From: Monosporascus cannonballus
Lineage: Eukaryota > Ascomycota > Sordariomycetes > Xylariales
Assembly (NCBI GenBank): GCA_004154925.1
Contig: QJNS01000089.1
Span: forward strand, 216,248 to 280,247
DNA: 64,000 nt
Direction of reading: 5' to 3'
In this document: one piece after another, positions 1 through 10,868 of the stretch
Layout of the letters: every line of letters begins with the position of its first letter
How positions within the stretch are numbered: the first letter of the stretch is position 1
Notes under the pieces: model-generated
Told to the model about the DNA's origin: nothing
Databases searched by the model: none
What the model saw: the letters and a program-made list of their open reading frames with translations, nothing else
Position numbers and translations under genes: made by a program

Positions 1-1311
1 CCACCAGCGGCACCGGTGCCAGCCCCCACACCTCGATCCTCGCGTACCGCAGCAGGACGAAGCAAGAATGCTAATACAAACGGGAAGAAGAAACGAAATA
101 AACGGCCAAAAGGAAACAAAGATACTCACGACGGTGGATCGAAGACCTCGTGGATGCTGAAAAACGCAGGCGCTGTTATCCATCCATTCACAACCGTCCA
201 GGCCATCGACACCGAAGTCTCCTCAGCCGGCGGCTTCGAACTTCTGTGCACATATAACTGGATCGAGAAGACCAAGAACAAGAGCGACCCCGCGATCTAC
301 GTCCCAGGCGGACCACCCAAATGGAAGCCGCCCACGCTCCCCATCACGTTGCCTCAAGACACAGGCATGCAATACGCCGACCAAAACGCATTTCGCGTTC
401 CAAAATATCCCTTCGAACCCGTCTTCTGGGCTCTCGACCTCATGAACCCGGACATGCGTTTCAACGACGTCGATCTAGTCTGCAACCGCAATAGCTTGCG
501 GAAGCTGCTTGACATTGCTACGGGTCGCCGTCGTGACCCATTCGTCATGCACTTGCACATGGTGGAGAAGACACTCTTTATTACGCGAAAGGAGAAGAAC
601 GCCCGCACGATGGTATCGGGGAGCAGGAATTCGGGATATGGTTACAATTTCGAGAAGGCGTGCACTGAGGCTGATGGAGATGTCGTGGGTTCTAGTAGCC
701 ACCATCGAGTCGTGAAGTATAATATGGGTGGATTGAATTGCGTCGTCAGGTTTGAAGTTGATGCATACTATGAGGGGAATGAAGAGGGCGTATGCGCCCA
801 TGATTTTGATCATGAAGGCGATGCACTGGCAAAAAGATTCGACCTATTGACGATCAAAGAAATAGACTCAGATTCTACGAAGAGCACCACCTCGAACACT
901 TCGACCAACGTGGTTAGAAAGGGAGCCGTCTTATCTTCATCTCAAATGGCGGAGATCAAAACAAAGAAAGGCCTAGGAGGAACCGTCTATTTCAAGAGCT
1001 ATCTGCCGCAGCTCTGGTTCGGCCGTACGCCTTACCTCTTCATCGGCCGAAACACCGATGGCATCTTCCATAAGATCGTGAAGATGCACGCGGGGTCTAA
1101 GTTTACGGAGTGGGAGAAGGAAAACCAGGAGGGGTTAAGAAAGCTAGTAGGAATTCTCAATGAGTTGAGGGAAGTTGTGAGCAAGGTGGAAAGCAGTGCT
1201 GCTGTTCTCATGTACGAGAAGAAGGGAGATGAACCGATGAAGATCCTGGAGATGAAGAACCTGACTAGCGTGCTGCCGGAAGAGACTCGCAGGAAGTATT
1301 GGAGCTCGTAA
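1..1311 (+). CDS. Conserved fungal protein of unknown function (5'-partial; family often mislabelled geranylgeranyl pyrophosphate synthetase)
   Basis: The reading frame is open from the first base of the window and the first in-frame start-like codon (position 16) is GTG, so the true start lies upstream and this is a 3' part of about 436 codons ending at TAA 1309-1311. After a basic, Lys/Arg-rich stretch comes a conserved block with VPGGPPKW, then DQNAFRVPKYPFEP, MNPD-RF-DVDLV and NRNSLRKLLDIATGRR. From memory this pattern belongs to a large family of ascomycete proteins that automatic pipelines often name geranylgeranyl pyrophosphate synthetase. I see no DDxxD prenyltransferase motif, so that name is not supported. 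A later segment (SGSRNSGYGYNFEKACTEA) is also typical of the family. No signal peptide or membrane helix is visible. Function unknown. It is the last intact gene before the damaged BTB gene and the repeat block. Confidence 0.7.
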   Translation, partial: PPAAPVPAPTPRSSRTAAGRSKNANTNGKKKRNKRPKGNKDTHDGGSKTSWMLKNAGAVIHPFTTVQAIDTEVSSAGGFELLCTYNWIEKTKNKSDPAIYVPGGPPKWKPPTLPITLPQDTGMQYADQNAFRVPKYPFEPVFWALDLMNPDMRFNDVDLVCNRNSLRKLLDIATGRRRDPFVMHLHMVEKTLFITRKEKNARTMVSGSRNSGYGYNFEKACTEADGDVVGSSSHHRVVKYNMGGLNCVVRFEVDAYYEGNEEGVCAHDFDHEGDALAKRFDLLTIKEIDSDSTKSTTSNTSTNVVRKGAVLSSSQMAEIKTKKGLGGTVYFKSYLPQLWFGRTPYLFIGRNTDGIFHKIVKMHAGSKFTEWEKENQEGLRKLVGILNELREVVSKVESSAAVLMYEKKGDEPMKILEMKNLTSVLPEETRRKYWSS

Positions 1312-2717
1312 AATAAACATTGACGAGTATGCCAATGCATGCTCAGGATGGCCGGGATCTTTGGCAATCTTTTATATCTGAGGTTTTATTGGGATAATGG
1401 CCGATACCGGGGGTAATCAGATCGACAATGGGAAGAGCATCTACTTAATCTATGACCGCCGAAATAGTAACCACACAAGCAGTTGTGAAAACCGTGAACA
1501 AACCAGCGGTGAGCAAGCATCTAGAGAGGCCTACGAGTCGTGTGACTCGTAACTCGAAAGCCATCGCGTGATTACGAATATAGACTTAAACTTAAATAAG
1601 AAATAGAAAACGTAATATGGGACCTAAAAACTATGGACGCTTTATTAACGCAATATAGTTAGTTCTTAGGAACGAAAATATTATATAAAGGTGTGTTACT
1701 TCTAAATACGAGAGGATTTAATTATACATAATTTCACGACTTTATTAAAAGTATCGAAACTGGAATCCCGGTTCCAAAAGGAGGCCCAAAGCCAACCTCT
1801 TAATTAAAGCTACCATTACCTTCACAAAAGGTAAAAGGAGGTAATAGGAATAATCTAAGGTTTAGTCCCCCAAAAATAAAAATAAGACCAGTTAATAGGC
1901 TGCTCCGCTAAAAAGGTAAGCAGAGCTGATGCCGGAGCTGATAAGGGGCTAATAAGGCTGATAAATAGCTGGGCCGAGATTAGGTACAGGAGCGAAGAGG
2001 CCGTACAAGTTACCACCCGTGCCAAGTTACGTGTCGCTTGAGACTCGTCTCATAATACCTAGCCTTAGCCGGTATTGCTTGTCAGCGGACTGGGTAGTTG
2101 TCCTGTCGGAATAGGGGCAAAAACAGGGGTGGGCATCTAGCTAGACGACTACACCGCTGGTTATAATAAGTATAGTTGCCTACTGTAGCCCCAAGCCTTC
2201 GGGGCCGATAATTTGTGGTAGAATCTGACGGGTATTTAAACCTACTTTTGATAGTCATTGCAGTACAGCTTTTAGTATGATGCCATTAACAGGTAAACCG
2301 TATAGGTTCTGTAGCTCAACAGCTCCTGCGAACTCCTAGCCGTGAGTCAACCACCTATGTTCGTCACTTTTAATCAAGTTATATCAACATTCCTTCGGGG
2401 ACCGGCTCTTCGTCAACCCGGCGAGTGAGTTTTTATTAGCTAGGGATGGATTTACATAAACTATGCTTCAGAGCCGTATCTTCACCGCACCCATCGCTCT
2501 TTCTGATCGTCAGCTTCTGTGCTGTCATTCTAACCATCTCATTTATAAGCCCACTAGTTTACACTCAGACGGGCATCTGTACGTTACCCTTAGAAGCTTT
2601 CTGTTTTCATACAGCAAATAGATCCATATCGCGTGCACCACAATCTGACCGGCCAAGTGATCAGAACATTTCTCATAGCCTTCCATGCCACCTGTACTAT
2701 CAGGCGGTTCTGACAAA
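1312..2717. other. Intergenic, partly AT-shifted sequence without a supported gene
   Basis: From about 1560 the base composition drifts to AT and short phrases such as gctgataa recur around 1920-1970, as in decayed repeats. A 91-codon frame at 2446-2721 has one hydrophobic stretch but no family I recognise and no splice context, so I do not call it. No RNA gene or clear transposon ends were seen. Confidence 0.5.
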
Positions 2718-3990
2718 TTAATAGCGATAGCTGCGCACCCCGGCGTCTAGTAGATCGCATCCCCCTGGGACCTTAATTGTGCCGTCGAAGCGGTCCGTCA
2801 TGGCGCGTGCGAAACCTGGCGTGGCGAATAGTTCGACGTACCGCCCCATGGCCCTGTTCTCTGTACCCCGGACGGGGGCGTGGTCCTGCATGGGGCGGGC
2901 GGGAGGGGGGTTCGTCCCGCGGCGGCCGACAGCGACTATGACAACGCGGGACGTGCTCCAGCGAGGGGTGCTGGCGCTGCAGCTGCAGCTCGCCGTGCTT
3001 GAACGCGTTTATGGCCGCGTTGACGAGGGGGAGCAGTCTGTACTCCTCCGCCATGAGGGCAAGGTTGAGAAGCGTGCTCTGCAAGGTCTCTGCTTTACGG
3101 GCGACGTGTTCCGGGATGCACAACGGGATGGTGCTTAGCGCTGCGGCGATGTTGTTTTGAGCCGACTTATTACTTCCAGTGGCGGTAACGGTGGAGTCAG
3201 ATTGACTGGTCTCTGCATTGTGATGCTCGTTGTGAGGCGTCGCGGACTTCGTGGCGGGACCGGAAGTGAACGGAGCTTTGGGAACCGAAAAGCAGGTTGG
3301 GGGAACGGCTTCTTCAGGCTCAATATTGGGCAAGATGGCATCAGGTTCCTTGCGAATCGTGGCATGACCTGTGTCCACGGGTCCTCCATCTATTATATGT
3401 TTCTGGGTGCTGAATAGATCTTTTACCGAAGCTGGCGTCCCATCATGGAACTTGGAAGAGAACGGAATTTTCCTGCTGAATGTTGCACGCGGCGTAACTG
3501 CCGACTCGGTTGCATGATCTGATGATTGGGTTGTCGGAGAAAATGGATGCCCGGGGACTGGAGCTTGGCTTTGGTGACGTCCGAAACGAAGACGAAGTTC
3601 TCCCACAGACTAGTGCTAGTACACGGGATAAAAGCAGTTGTGAGCCAAACGGTCGCTCACTATTCAACTGCTTCCCGGCAAAAACCAAGGCACGAAGCGG
3701 TCATAACTGGGCAGAAATGGCAGCTCGTCCTTATCTTGTCCACGTCGTTTGGCCGCGTTAGGGAAATAGCTCCCTAGGTCCGGTACCCGTGGCAGTCTGC
3801 CTCTGTTGTGCTGCCAGTTGACGAAGATATTACGAGCATCGTGGCCCTCCTCGGGAAGTTCAATGGTCCGGCTCGATTCCTCGAGGCGCTCCCACAGAAG
3901 CGGACCCAGTTGTTGGAGCTGGACCTCGTAGCGGCGGCGCTCAGGTCCAACGATCACAGTGACGATCTTCCCTCTGCTGCTACTAGAGTC
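2718..3990 (-). pseudogene. BTB/POZ-domain protein gene, frame apparently disrupted
   Basis: The minus-strand frame at 3990-3664 encodes a BTB core: KIVTVIVGPERRRYEV, then SRTIELPEEGHDARNIFVNWQHNRGRLP, matching the usual fungal pattern of an acidic LPEED-like strand followed by the F-x-x-W/Y helix. A second segment near 3080-3000 reads LLNLALMAEEYRLLPLVNAAINAF, like the alpha-helical end of BTB domains, after a disordered insert. The pieces do not join cleanly. The first exon frame meets TGA at about 3664 before the best donor (GTGAGC, 3660), and after the second segment the sensible frame shifts by one near 3000-2960, continuing to TAA 2718-2720 while the original frame turns into Pro/Arg-rich nonsense. 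No ATG precedes the BTB core. The frame opens just after a ctaacag acceptor-like site, so a 5' exon is missing. The gene lies next to the RIP block, so decay is likely. Small unrecognised introns or sequencing errors are the alternative. Confidence 0.5.
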
Positions 3991-4579
3991 CTGTTAGACA
4001 ATACCTTCTCGATACGTATTCAGGTCATAATCCCCTCACCCTTCGAGTGATAGATCAGGGACGTCGGGAAAGTCGTCTCTTGGTGTCCGCCATTTCTTTC
4101 TGCGAGGGTGTGCAGACAGTTAGTGAGAACGATCAGGCAGGAAATTGCAGGCTACGGGATACCTCGATTTTAGTGTAGCCTGTGTAGGTAGAATAGAGTG
4201 TAAAGCTAAGTAGAAATGCTAAGAGAAAGGCAAAAGGTAACAGTTAGGGCCTTGACGTTTTGAGTTATGTTATGTTCTATAGCGCGATGAAAAAGAAAGA
4301 AGACCAGTCAGAATAGTGGGAGAAGATATCTATGGCAATGACCTGTTTATTTGGAACTGTTTCTTGATAATGGCGGCTGCCCTTCATATTGCGAATTTCT
4401 TATTACCCGAGAGCTTGAGGTGTTACTTTGAACAATATATCGCAACTAACTGCTGCAGGAGTTTGCAAGCATCTGTACGACTTCGAGGTTATACGATGTT
4501 AGCCGCGTGGCAGAGAACTTATAGGCGATGTCGTTACCTTTCTATACGAACGCCTCTTAAGCCGGAGCGCTAACTAGCA
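3991..4579. other. Transition zone into the AT-rich block
   Basis: An 85-codon frame at 4316-4573 and a possible 5' exon of the BTB gene (ATG on the minus strand near 4092) lie here, but neither can be supported. AT content rises steadily toward 4600. Confidence 0.4.
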
Positions 4580-5137
4580 ACAAAGCTAACAATTTTCTTG
4601 GTATGGGTTAAAGCTTAAATTGATTATGGAAGATGGGATAAATAAAGCTGGTTTAATGTAATATTTCTTTTAGGCAATGCGCTGATATTATATTTAATTG
4701 TTGTATTTGTTTATAGGTTGCGCTCCTATAAGACCCTAACATCACATATAGAAGTATATAACTGAAGAAAAGTGTATTAACAGGTTACATTCCTTTCGAA
4801 GATCCTAGATAAAAGGTGAGGGTAGCGAACCCTCTTTTAATATACGTAAATTTAACTGTAGCTAAAAGGAAAAAATATCGAGGATGTATAAAGTAACCTT
4901 CTTTTAAAAAGTAATGAAACTAAGTCAAAGCTTAGCTGTTTAATCGACTTCAACTAGGTTTAATATACTCCCCTAATTGTTAAGAAGTAATAGCTAAAAT
5001 TCTTACAATGCAAAAGAATTACTTAAAAAGAAAATATCGTAGTAGTTCACTTTAAAACAAAAACAGAAAATACAAAAATAATAAACTTTCGAAATCGAGA
5101 AATCTCGATTTCGAAATTCTAAAAAACAGTTAATAAG

Positions 5138-5216
5138 ATTCGAACCCATACCTTTAGAAATAAAAACCTAACGTTATATTGTTACGATTGCAGCTTATAT
5201 CGCTACGCCACTAGAG
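5138..5216 (-). other. Degenerate tRNA-like sequence
   Basis: Read on the minus strand it contains an A-box-like TGGCGTAGCGATA and, about 55 nt downstream, a B-box-like GGGTTCGAATC, the spacing of a tRNA gene. The cloverleaf stems are poor and the surroundings are RIP-mutated, so it is a decayed tRNA or tRNA-derived repeat rather than a working gene. Confidence 0.25.
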
Positions 5217-5224
5217 TAAAAGAT

Positions 5225-5435
5225 CGGTGAGATGATTTATCTTAGCTAGCTTAGGTCTTTTATAGCTTGTTTCTATTTTTGATGTGCTTCTATATATTAC
5301 GCCAAGGCGTTAAAATTCACCAATTAAATAGCGTATTCTCGTAACGAACTAACGAGGCCTAAATTTAAGTTATAGAAAAATATTTTCGTTTTATATATTT
5401 TGTTAAAAATAATTTCAATTAAATATTGTTAATGC
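5225..5435 (+). repeat. Left arm of a ~210-bp inverted repeat (partner 7030-7235)
   Basis: The segment containing GTTTCTATTTTTGAT and TATTACGCCAAGGCG is repeated in reverse complement at 7030-7235. The two arms differ mainly by C/T and G/A changes, as expected after RIP. The right arm is the less mutated one at its outer end. They could be terminal inverted repeats of a ~2-kb DNA element or two opposed solo copies of one repeat. Confidence 0.7.
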
Positions 5436-5785
5436 TTTAAAGCTATGCTAAGTGTAAGTTAATATACGTATAAATTTTCTTTCGAATTCTTTCCATAAAA
5501 ATCAAAATTAATATAATTAAAATAAAATTCGATAAAATTATTAATTATAGCGTTTTAATAATTACGATGACATAAATATTACTTATATTATTTTATTATA
5601 AACTGTTTCATATCGATTTAAAATTAAAAGATTCATTTATTTATATTTTGATTTTTATAAATTATTTTTAATATTTTACAATTATTAAAAATTTATAAAT
5701 AATAAAATTCGAAATAATTTTACAACTATAATATAATTAATTTAAATGCGATAAACTTGATATTTAATATATTTATCGAATGTAA

Positions 5786-5788
<3 letters not shown>

Positions 5789-5818
<30 letters not shown>
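5789..5818. repeat. (TA)n microsatellite
   Basis: About 14 consecutive TA units inside the RIP block. Confidence 0.9.
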
Positions 5819-5821
<3 letters not shown>

Positions 5822-5999
5822 AAATGAATTCATTTTTTGAAATTAAAATTAAAATCGATACGATTAAGTTTAGATTTGAGAAATAGATAACTGTAATACC
5901 TTTATAGCTGCGACAGCATAATTATCGATCGCATTATCGTATGCTAGGTTTCTCTAATATACCTTATTAAAATCAAGCTTTATATTAAAAATTATAATT

Positions 6000-6110
6000 A
6001 CGTTTATAGCGCAATTATAGTTAAGTAACTTTTAATATTACGCCAACTTAATTCGTAAAGAACTTATAAAAATAACAAAACTTTTAAAATAAGACCTAAT
6101 ATTAAATTGT
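6000..6110 (+). repeat. Inverted-repeat arm (partner 7698-7812)
   Basis: About 107 bp, including AGTTAAGTAACTTTTAATAT, recur in reverse complement at 7698-7812 with mostly transition differences. The pair overlaps the 5225/7030 pair in the order left-left-right-right, so the two pairs cannot both be the ends of simple nested elements. Confidence 0.65.
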
Positions 6111-6284
6111 AATTTTCTAGCTTTATTTTATAAGTGTTTATATAAATTTTAATTTCGTTTTAATATATATATATAGTTTTAAAAGAGTTTTTTAACCGTA
6201 TATATAATTCTTTAATAGATGTTAATTTAAAAAAGATATTAAAAATAAATTAAACTTTTCGTTTTATATATATTTTTAAATCAA

Positions 6285-6445
6285 AACACCTTTATAATTA
6301 CGATAACCTAATTATCGCATATAATATTTTTTAATAAATCTTTTAAACGTAATTTAATATGAGAAAAATCTGTATAATTATATTTTAGCTCGTATAGATT
6401 ATGATTATTATATTACAATTATAAAGACGTTTCGAATTTAGCTGC
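6285..6445. mobile_element. MITE-like element, short copy
   Basis: Roughly 160 bp with terminal inverted repeats: the left end CACCTTTATAATTACGATAA matches the reverse complement of the right end around 6405-6445 (ATTATAAAGACGTTTCGAA). No coding capacity. It shares end sequences with 7330-7481. Confidence 0.45.
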
Positions 6446-7029
6446 TTTTAATCTTTTTCTAGGTTATAAGGTAATAACGATAGTCCGTATAAGCAAAATA
6501 ATTGTTGAATAGGTTTTTTCTATATTAGATATGTTAAGGGAATTCGGCGTACGATATTACAACCGGTAATTACATTATCGTAACTGATAAAAATATTACG
6601 GTTGCGCATTTCGTAAGCCTAAATATAATCATATTAATTTTAATTTTAATCATAAATATTAAAATTATATAAATATATTAATTCATATTTAACGGATATG
6701 TTAAATATTAAATATATCGAATTTAAATGAATTGTATTATAATTATAAAGATATTTTAAATTTAAATATTTTGAATTTTATATAATGTTGATATAATAAC
6801 GATATCTAAAATAAATAAAAATATAATTAAATAAATCTTTTTCTTCTAAATTATTTTAAAACTATATAGAATGGAATAATATATGTAATATTTATATTAT
6901 TATAATTATTAAAACATTACAGTGGATAATTTAACTAAATTTTAATTTTTGTTAAAATAAATCGAAAATGTTTATATATATTAATAAGTATTAGATATAT
7001 ATCTAAAATTTATTAGATCTAAATTAATT

Positions 7030-7235
7030 ATAAAACTTAAAATTAATTGCTTATTTTGTAAAAAATAAATAAAACAAAAATATTATTTTTATAATTTAAA
7101 TTCATACCTTATTAGTTCGTTACGAGGATATGCTATTTAATTCGTTAATTTTAACGTTTTGGCGTAATATATAAAAGTATATCAAAAATAGAAACGAGCA
7201 AGCAGAGGCCTGAGCAAGCTGAGATAAAGTATATC
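7030..7235 (-). repeat. Right arm of the ~210-bp inverted repeat (partner 5225-5435)
   Basis: Reverse-complement counterpart of 5225-5435. Its outer end near 7190-7235 keeps more G+C (GAGCAAGCAGAGGCCTGAGC), showing the less mutated sequence. Confidence 0.7.
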
Positions 7236-7329
7236 TAATATGTGAGAAGTCCGTCCAGCAATTATTTTGCTCGTACAGGCTCTCGTTGTTACGTTGCAGC
7301 CATGAAAAGGCTAAGGGCAGCCAAGTCCG

Positions 7330-7481
7330 AAACGCCTTTATGACTGCGACATAATAATTATAATTCGTACAGTTAAAAATATAGCTCTACGAGCTTTTCT
7401 CATATTAAATTATCATTAAAAAGCTTATTGGAAAACGTTATATACGGTAATTATATTATTATAATTATAAAGCCGTTCCAG
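7330..7481. mobile_element. MITE-like element
   Basis: The left end CGAAACGCCTTTATGACTGC is matched in reverse complement by ATTATAAAGCCGTTCC at the right end. A second inner palindromic part (AGCTCTACGAGCTTTTCTCA) lies near the middle. About 150 bp, non-coding, flanked by RIP-mutated DNA. Confidence 0.45.
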
Positions 7482-7697
7482 TTTAAATATATATATATAA
7501 AACAAGAGTTTTAACTTATTCTTTAATATTCTTTTATTAAATTTATCATTTTTAAAAAATTATATATATGATTAAAACTCCTTTTTCAAGTTATATATAT
7601 ATATAATTCTTTTATAATCAAATTATATTATTATTTTATTTACGATGTTTAAAAAAAGTTTTAAAAATTTGTATAAAAAATATAAATTTGAATTAAA

Positions 7698-7812
7698 ATT
7701 TAAAATATAATGTTAGACCTTATTTTAGACGTTTTATTATTTTTGTAAGTTTTTTATAAATTAGATTAGCGTAATACTAAAAGCTACTTAGCTACAGTTG
7801 CGCTGTAGGCGT
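7698..7812 (-). repeat. Inverted-repeat arm (partner 6000-6110)
   Basis: Reverse-complement counterpart of 6000-6110. It contains the better-preserved form with CAGTTGCGCTGTAGGCGTAG. Confidence 0.65.
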
Positions 7813-10682
7813 AGCTATAATCTTCAAAATAAGGCCTGATTTTAATAAGGCAAGAAATGATCGCAATTGTAGCAACAATTCTAGTGCTTACAGCTATATA
7901 CGTACTGGAGTCGTTATAGTAGGACAAGGTCGTAACATATATTATTAAACTATAAAAACTTTATTAAAACAAATTTCGTCTTAAGATTACTCTTAAAGTT
8001 ATCTAAAAATAAAGATACAAATAACAGTAAAACAAATAGTAAGCAGAAAAAAATAATAGCCTTTTATTACTAGGTAACGCTTGAAATAAATTAATATTTT
8101 TTAAGTTTTCTTCAGCCATAAAACAAGGTTTTAAAAATTAAATAACTTAACAAATTTTTAATACTATTAAAACTTTAAGAATTTAATTAAGACATTTGCT
8201 ATTATAGCGTTAATAAGCGTTTATTTGATCTTTATCTTTTTTTGCTATATAAAATTGGCGAAATGAATAATTATAAACGTTAAGGTATTTTAGTTTTATA
8301 CTTAGACGTATAATCTGTTTGGAAAATGATTAGTCATATTATTCATTTATTATTTATTTAAATAATTAAATTCTTATTTAATTTTAGCGCAACAGCCTTA
8401 AATAATCTTAACATGAAAAAAGGTTTCTTAACAAATTATAATAAAGCTAAAAGTTTAATTTTCGTACTAAAAATAATAATCGTGTTTTGCTTATTAATCC
8501 GTAGTGCGATAAAGTTATTAAAAATAATAATATAAATTCTGGAAGATTTTCTAATTAACGTTATCTGCAAAAAAGTGATATTCGTATATAAAAACAATTA
8601 AGCTTTAAGATTTTCGTTTCTTTCGAATTCCAGGATTAAAGTACGCGTAAAATAAACAAAAAAATAGCCTTATTAACGGCGTCAAAATATGTAAGGCTTA
8701 GATTTTTATAATATTATAATAAATAAATAGTAACATTAATTAAATCCGGGAAAACAATAATAATTCCGTATAACAAATATTCGATTTTTTCAAAATATAA
8801 CTTTTTTAACGTTATTGACGTTTCGCTTTAATATTTTTTAAAATTCTTTTATTTAAAGATTTAAAATATGTTTTTCTAAGTTTAGATAATTTAAAACATA
8901 TATATAATTTCTCCTAGTAAATATTTTATAATAACTATAGTTTTCTAATAGTACAGTTTCGCAAAATATATATCTTAAGAAATTCTTATGACTTTCTAAA
9001 ATTATTATTATAAAAATGTTAAGTTAATTTTTCGAAATTTTTTTTCGATACGCATTATATTGTAAATTCTATATAACAGAATTATATTTTTAACGTAGAA
9101 AATAACCTTAATAAATTATTAATTATGATGTATAAACTATTCGGAACAAACTTTATTCCGAATTCCTTTAATTTTACTATTAAATTTCGATATTATAGAA
9201 ACAATAATTGCCTTCAGCCGTATAAGGTCTTTTATAATCCTAAATAAAACATCGATGTATAAGTTCTTATAGAAAACGTAAATATATTAACTTATCGAAA
9301 TCGCTATGCAAGCACGCTTTAATAATATTCAATTAACGAAATTTAAAGTTAATTCGGATTATAATAATTTTAAATGTGCAAAAGAACTTACTTATTAACC
9401 TAAAAACGTAAATGTTAAAGCTTTTACGAAATTAAAGATTATTGCGAATAATAAATTTAACTTTAAATTTTAAATTACTTCGTATTTATTAAATTTATAT
9501 ATAAATATTTATGTTAATAAAAGTATACCCTTAAAACATATGTTTTAAATCGTTTTTTATAATAAAGTAACGGCAATTAATCACTTTATTTAATATATCT
9601 AATTTCATTTTCAAATAAATATTTGTTAATTTTTAACGTATTTATGTTATACAGCTTTTTGCTAATGTTTTAAAAATAATAGAAAATTTGATGCGATATA
9701 AGCAATTATATTTAATCGTAATCCAAAAAAAAAACACTTAAAATATTTAAAGACGTATTAAGCTTTTCGAATTTTAACTTATAATTAATATTAGTTGAAA
9801 ATAATTCTTTCTGTTTCTCGTATTCGAAAATGGATAATAAATATTTAATCTAAGAAATCTAATATTTTACGGCATTACTATAATTAAAATAAACTTAATA
9901 ATATATTTTAAACTATATCACATAATAATACGTTGTGTTATTAATAATTGAAATTTTTAAAAGCTAAAATAATTCCGGATATAAATAAATAAATTTATAT
10001 AATCTTAAATTTCGAATCGTTAGTTTTAATGGGAATACTTAAAGCGTTCTGTTTTTGAAATTATTACTAACTGCCAAATTAAACAGATTTTCGTCCGAAA
10101 TAACTTTATAAAAATTATTAGATTTTACCTTTTTAATTTCTTATAAGACTTTTAATTAAGAGAATTTATAACTACTATGATAATATTATAAATAACCTTT
10201 TTAGATTCGTATTGCTTTATCGATTTGTTTACTCTTTTAATAAAATCTATTTTTAAGAGATTATTTTTAAAAATAATTTTCGAAATCCTTAAGAAAGTTC
10301 TTATTATAAATAAAAGAAGGATATTATCGATGTAATCTTCTAATTCAGCGATTTCGAACGAAAATATTTTGTATTCGTTTTAATATATTTTTACTTCATC
10401 AAAAATAACGTTCTTATTAATAATAACGCATTATTAGGAAAAGAAAATCTATACCTAATATGTATTATTGATTATGTATTCTATGAGATATTCAATATAC
10501 GCCTTAGAATCTATATTTTTAAGAGCTTTGCATTTCGCCGAATAATTTTCGTAAATATATAAGCTTTAATTCGAAAATACGATATCCGTTACGTTTATTT
10601 TTAAATTTTTTTCGCGGATAATTATTTTAACTTAATTAATTATTTATTTATTAAAAATGTATATAACGAATTTTTTATAAGA

Positions 10683-10868
10683 TAATAGGTAGCTAAAGGC
10701 TAGAGTGAGGTGACCCTCGACCAGTCGCAAAGCGTATTCCAAGAAGTAAGTGTATTAGGTTACTTCCATCTAGCGTTTCTTACTAGCTGCCAGATAGTTA
10801 TTTGTACTGGAGCGTGGATCTATAGCCGGTCGAACACCAGCCGCAGTCCTATAGGAGCTGAATTCTCA
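10683..10868. other. Normal-composition island in the RIP block, origin unknown
   Basis: About 186 bp with ordinary GC content (GGTGACCCTCGACCAGTCGC and following) stand sharply out of the AT-rich surroundings. I find no second copy, no open frame and no clear terminal repeats with a target duplication in the window. It is most simply a short late insertion, such as a solo LTR or SINE fragment, that escaped RIP. Confidence 0.4.

Larger units (their letters stand above)
5888..6612. mobile_element. MITE-like inverted-repeat element, longer copy
   Basis: The left end (CCTTTATAGCTGCGACAGCA, from 5902) is matched in reverse complement by the right end around 6563-6612 with transition differences. 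It belongs to the same end family as the copies at 6285-6445 and 7330-7481, and it contains the 6285 copy. Confidence 0.4.

Noticed and set aside
5288..7207. Inverted repeats first read as ends of one intact 2-kb DNA transposon
   Set aside because: No transposase trace inside and an interlocking second inverted pair; kept only as repeat arms.
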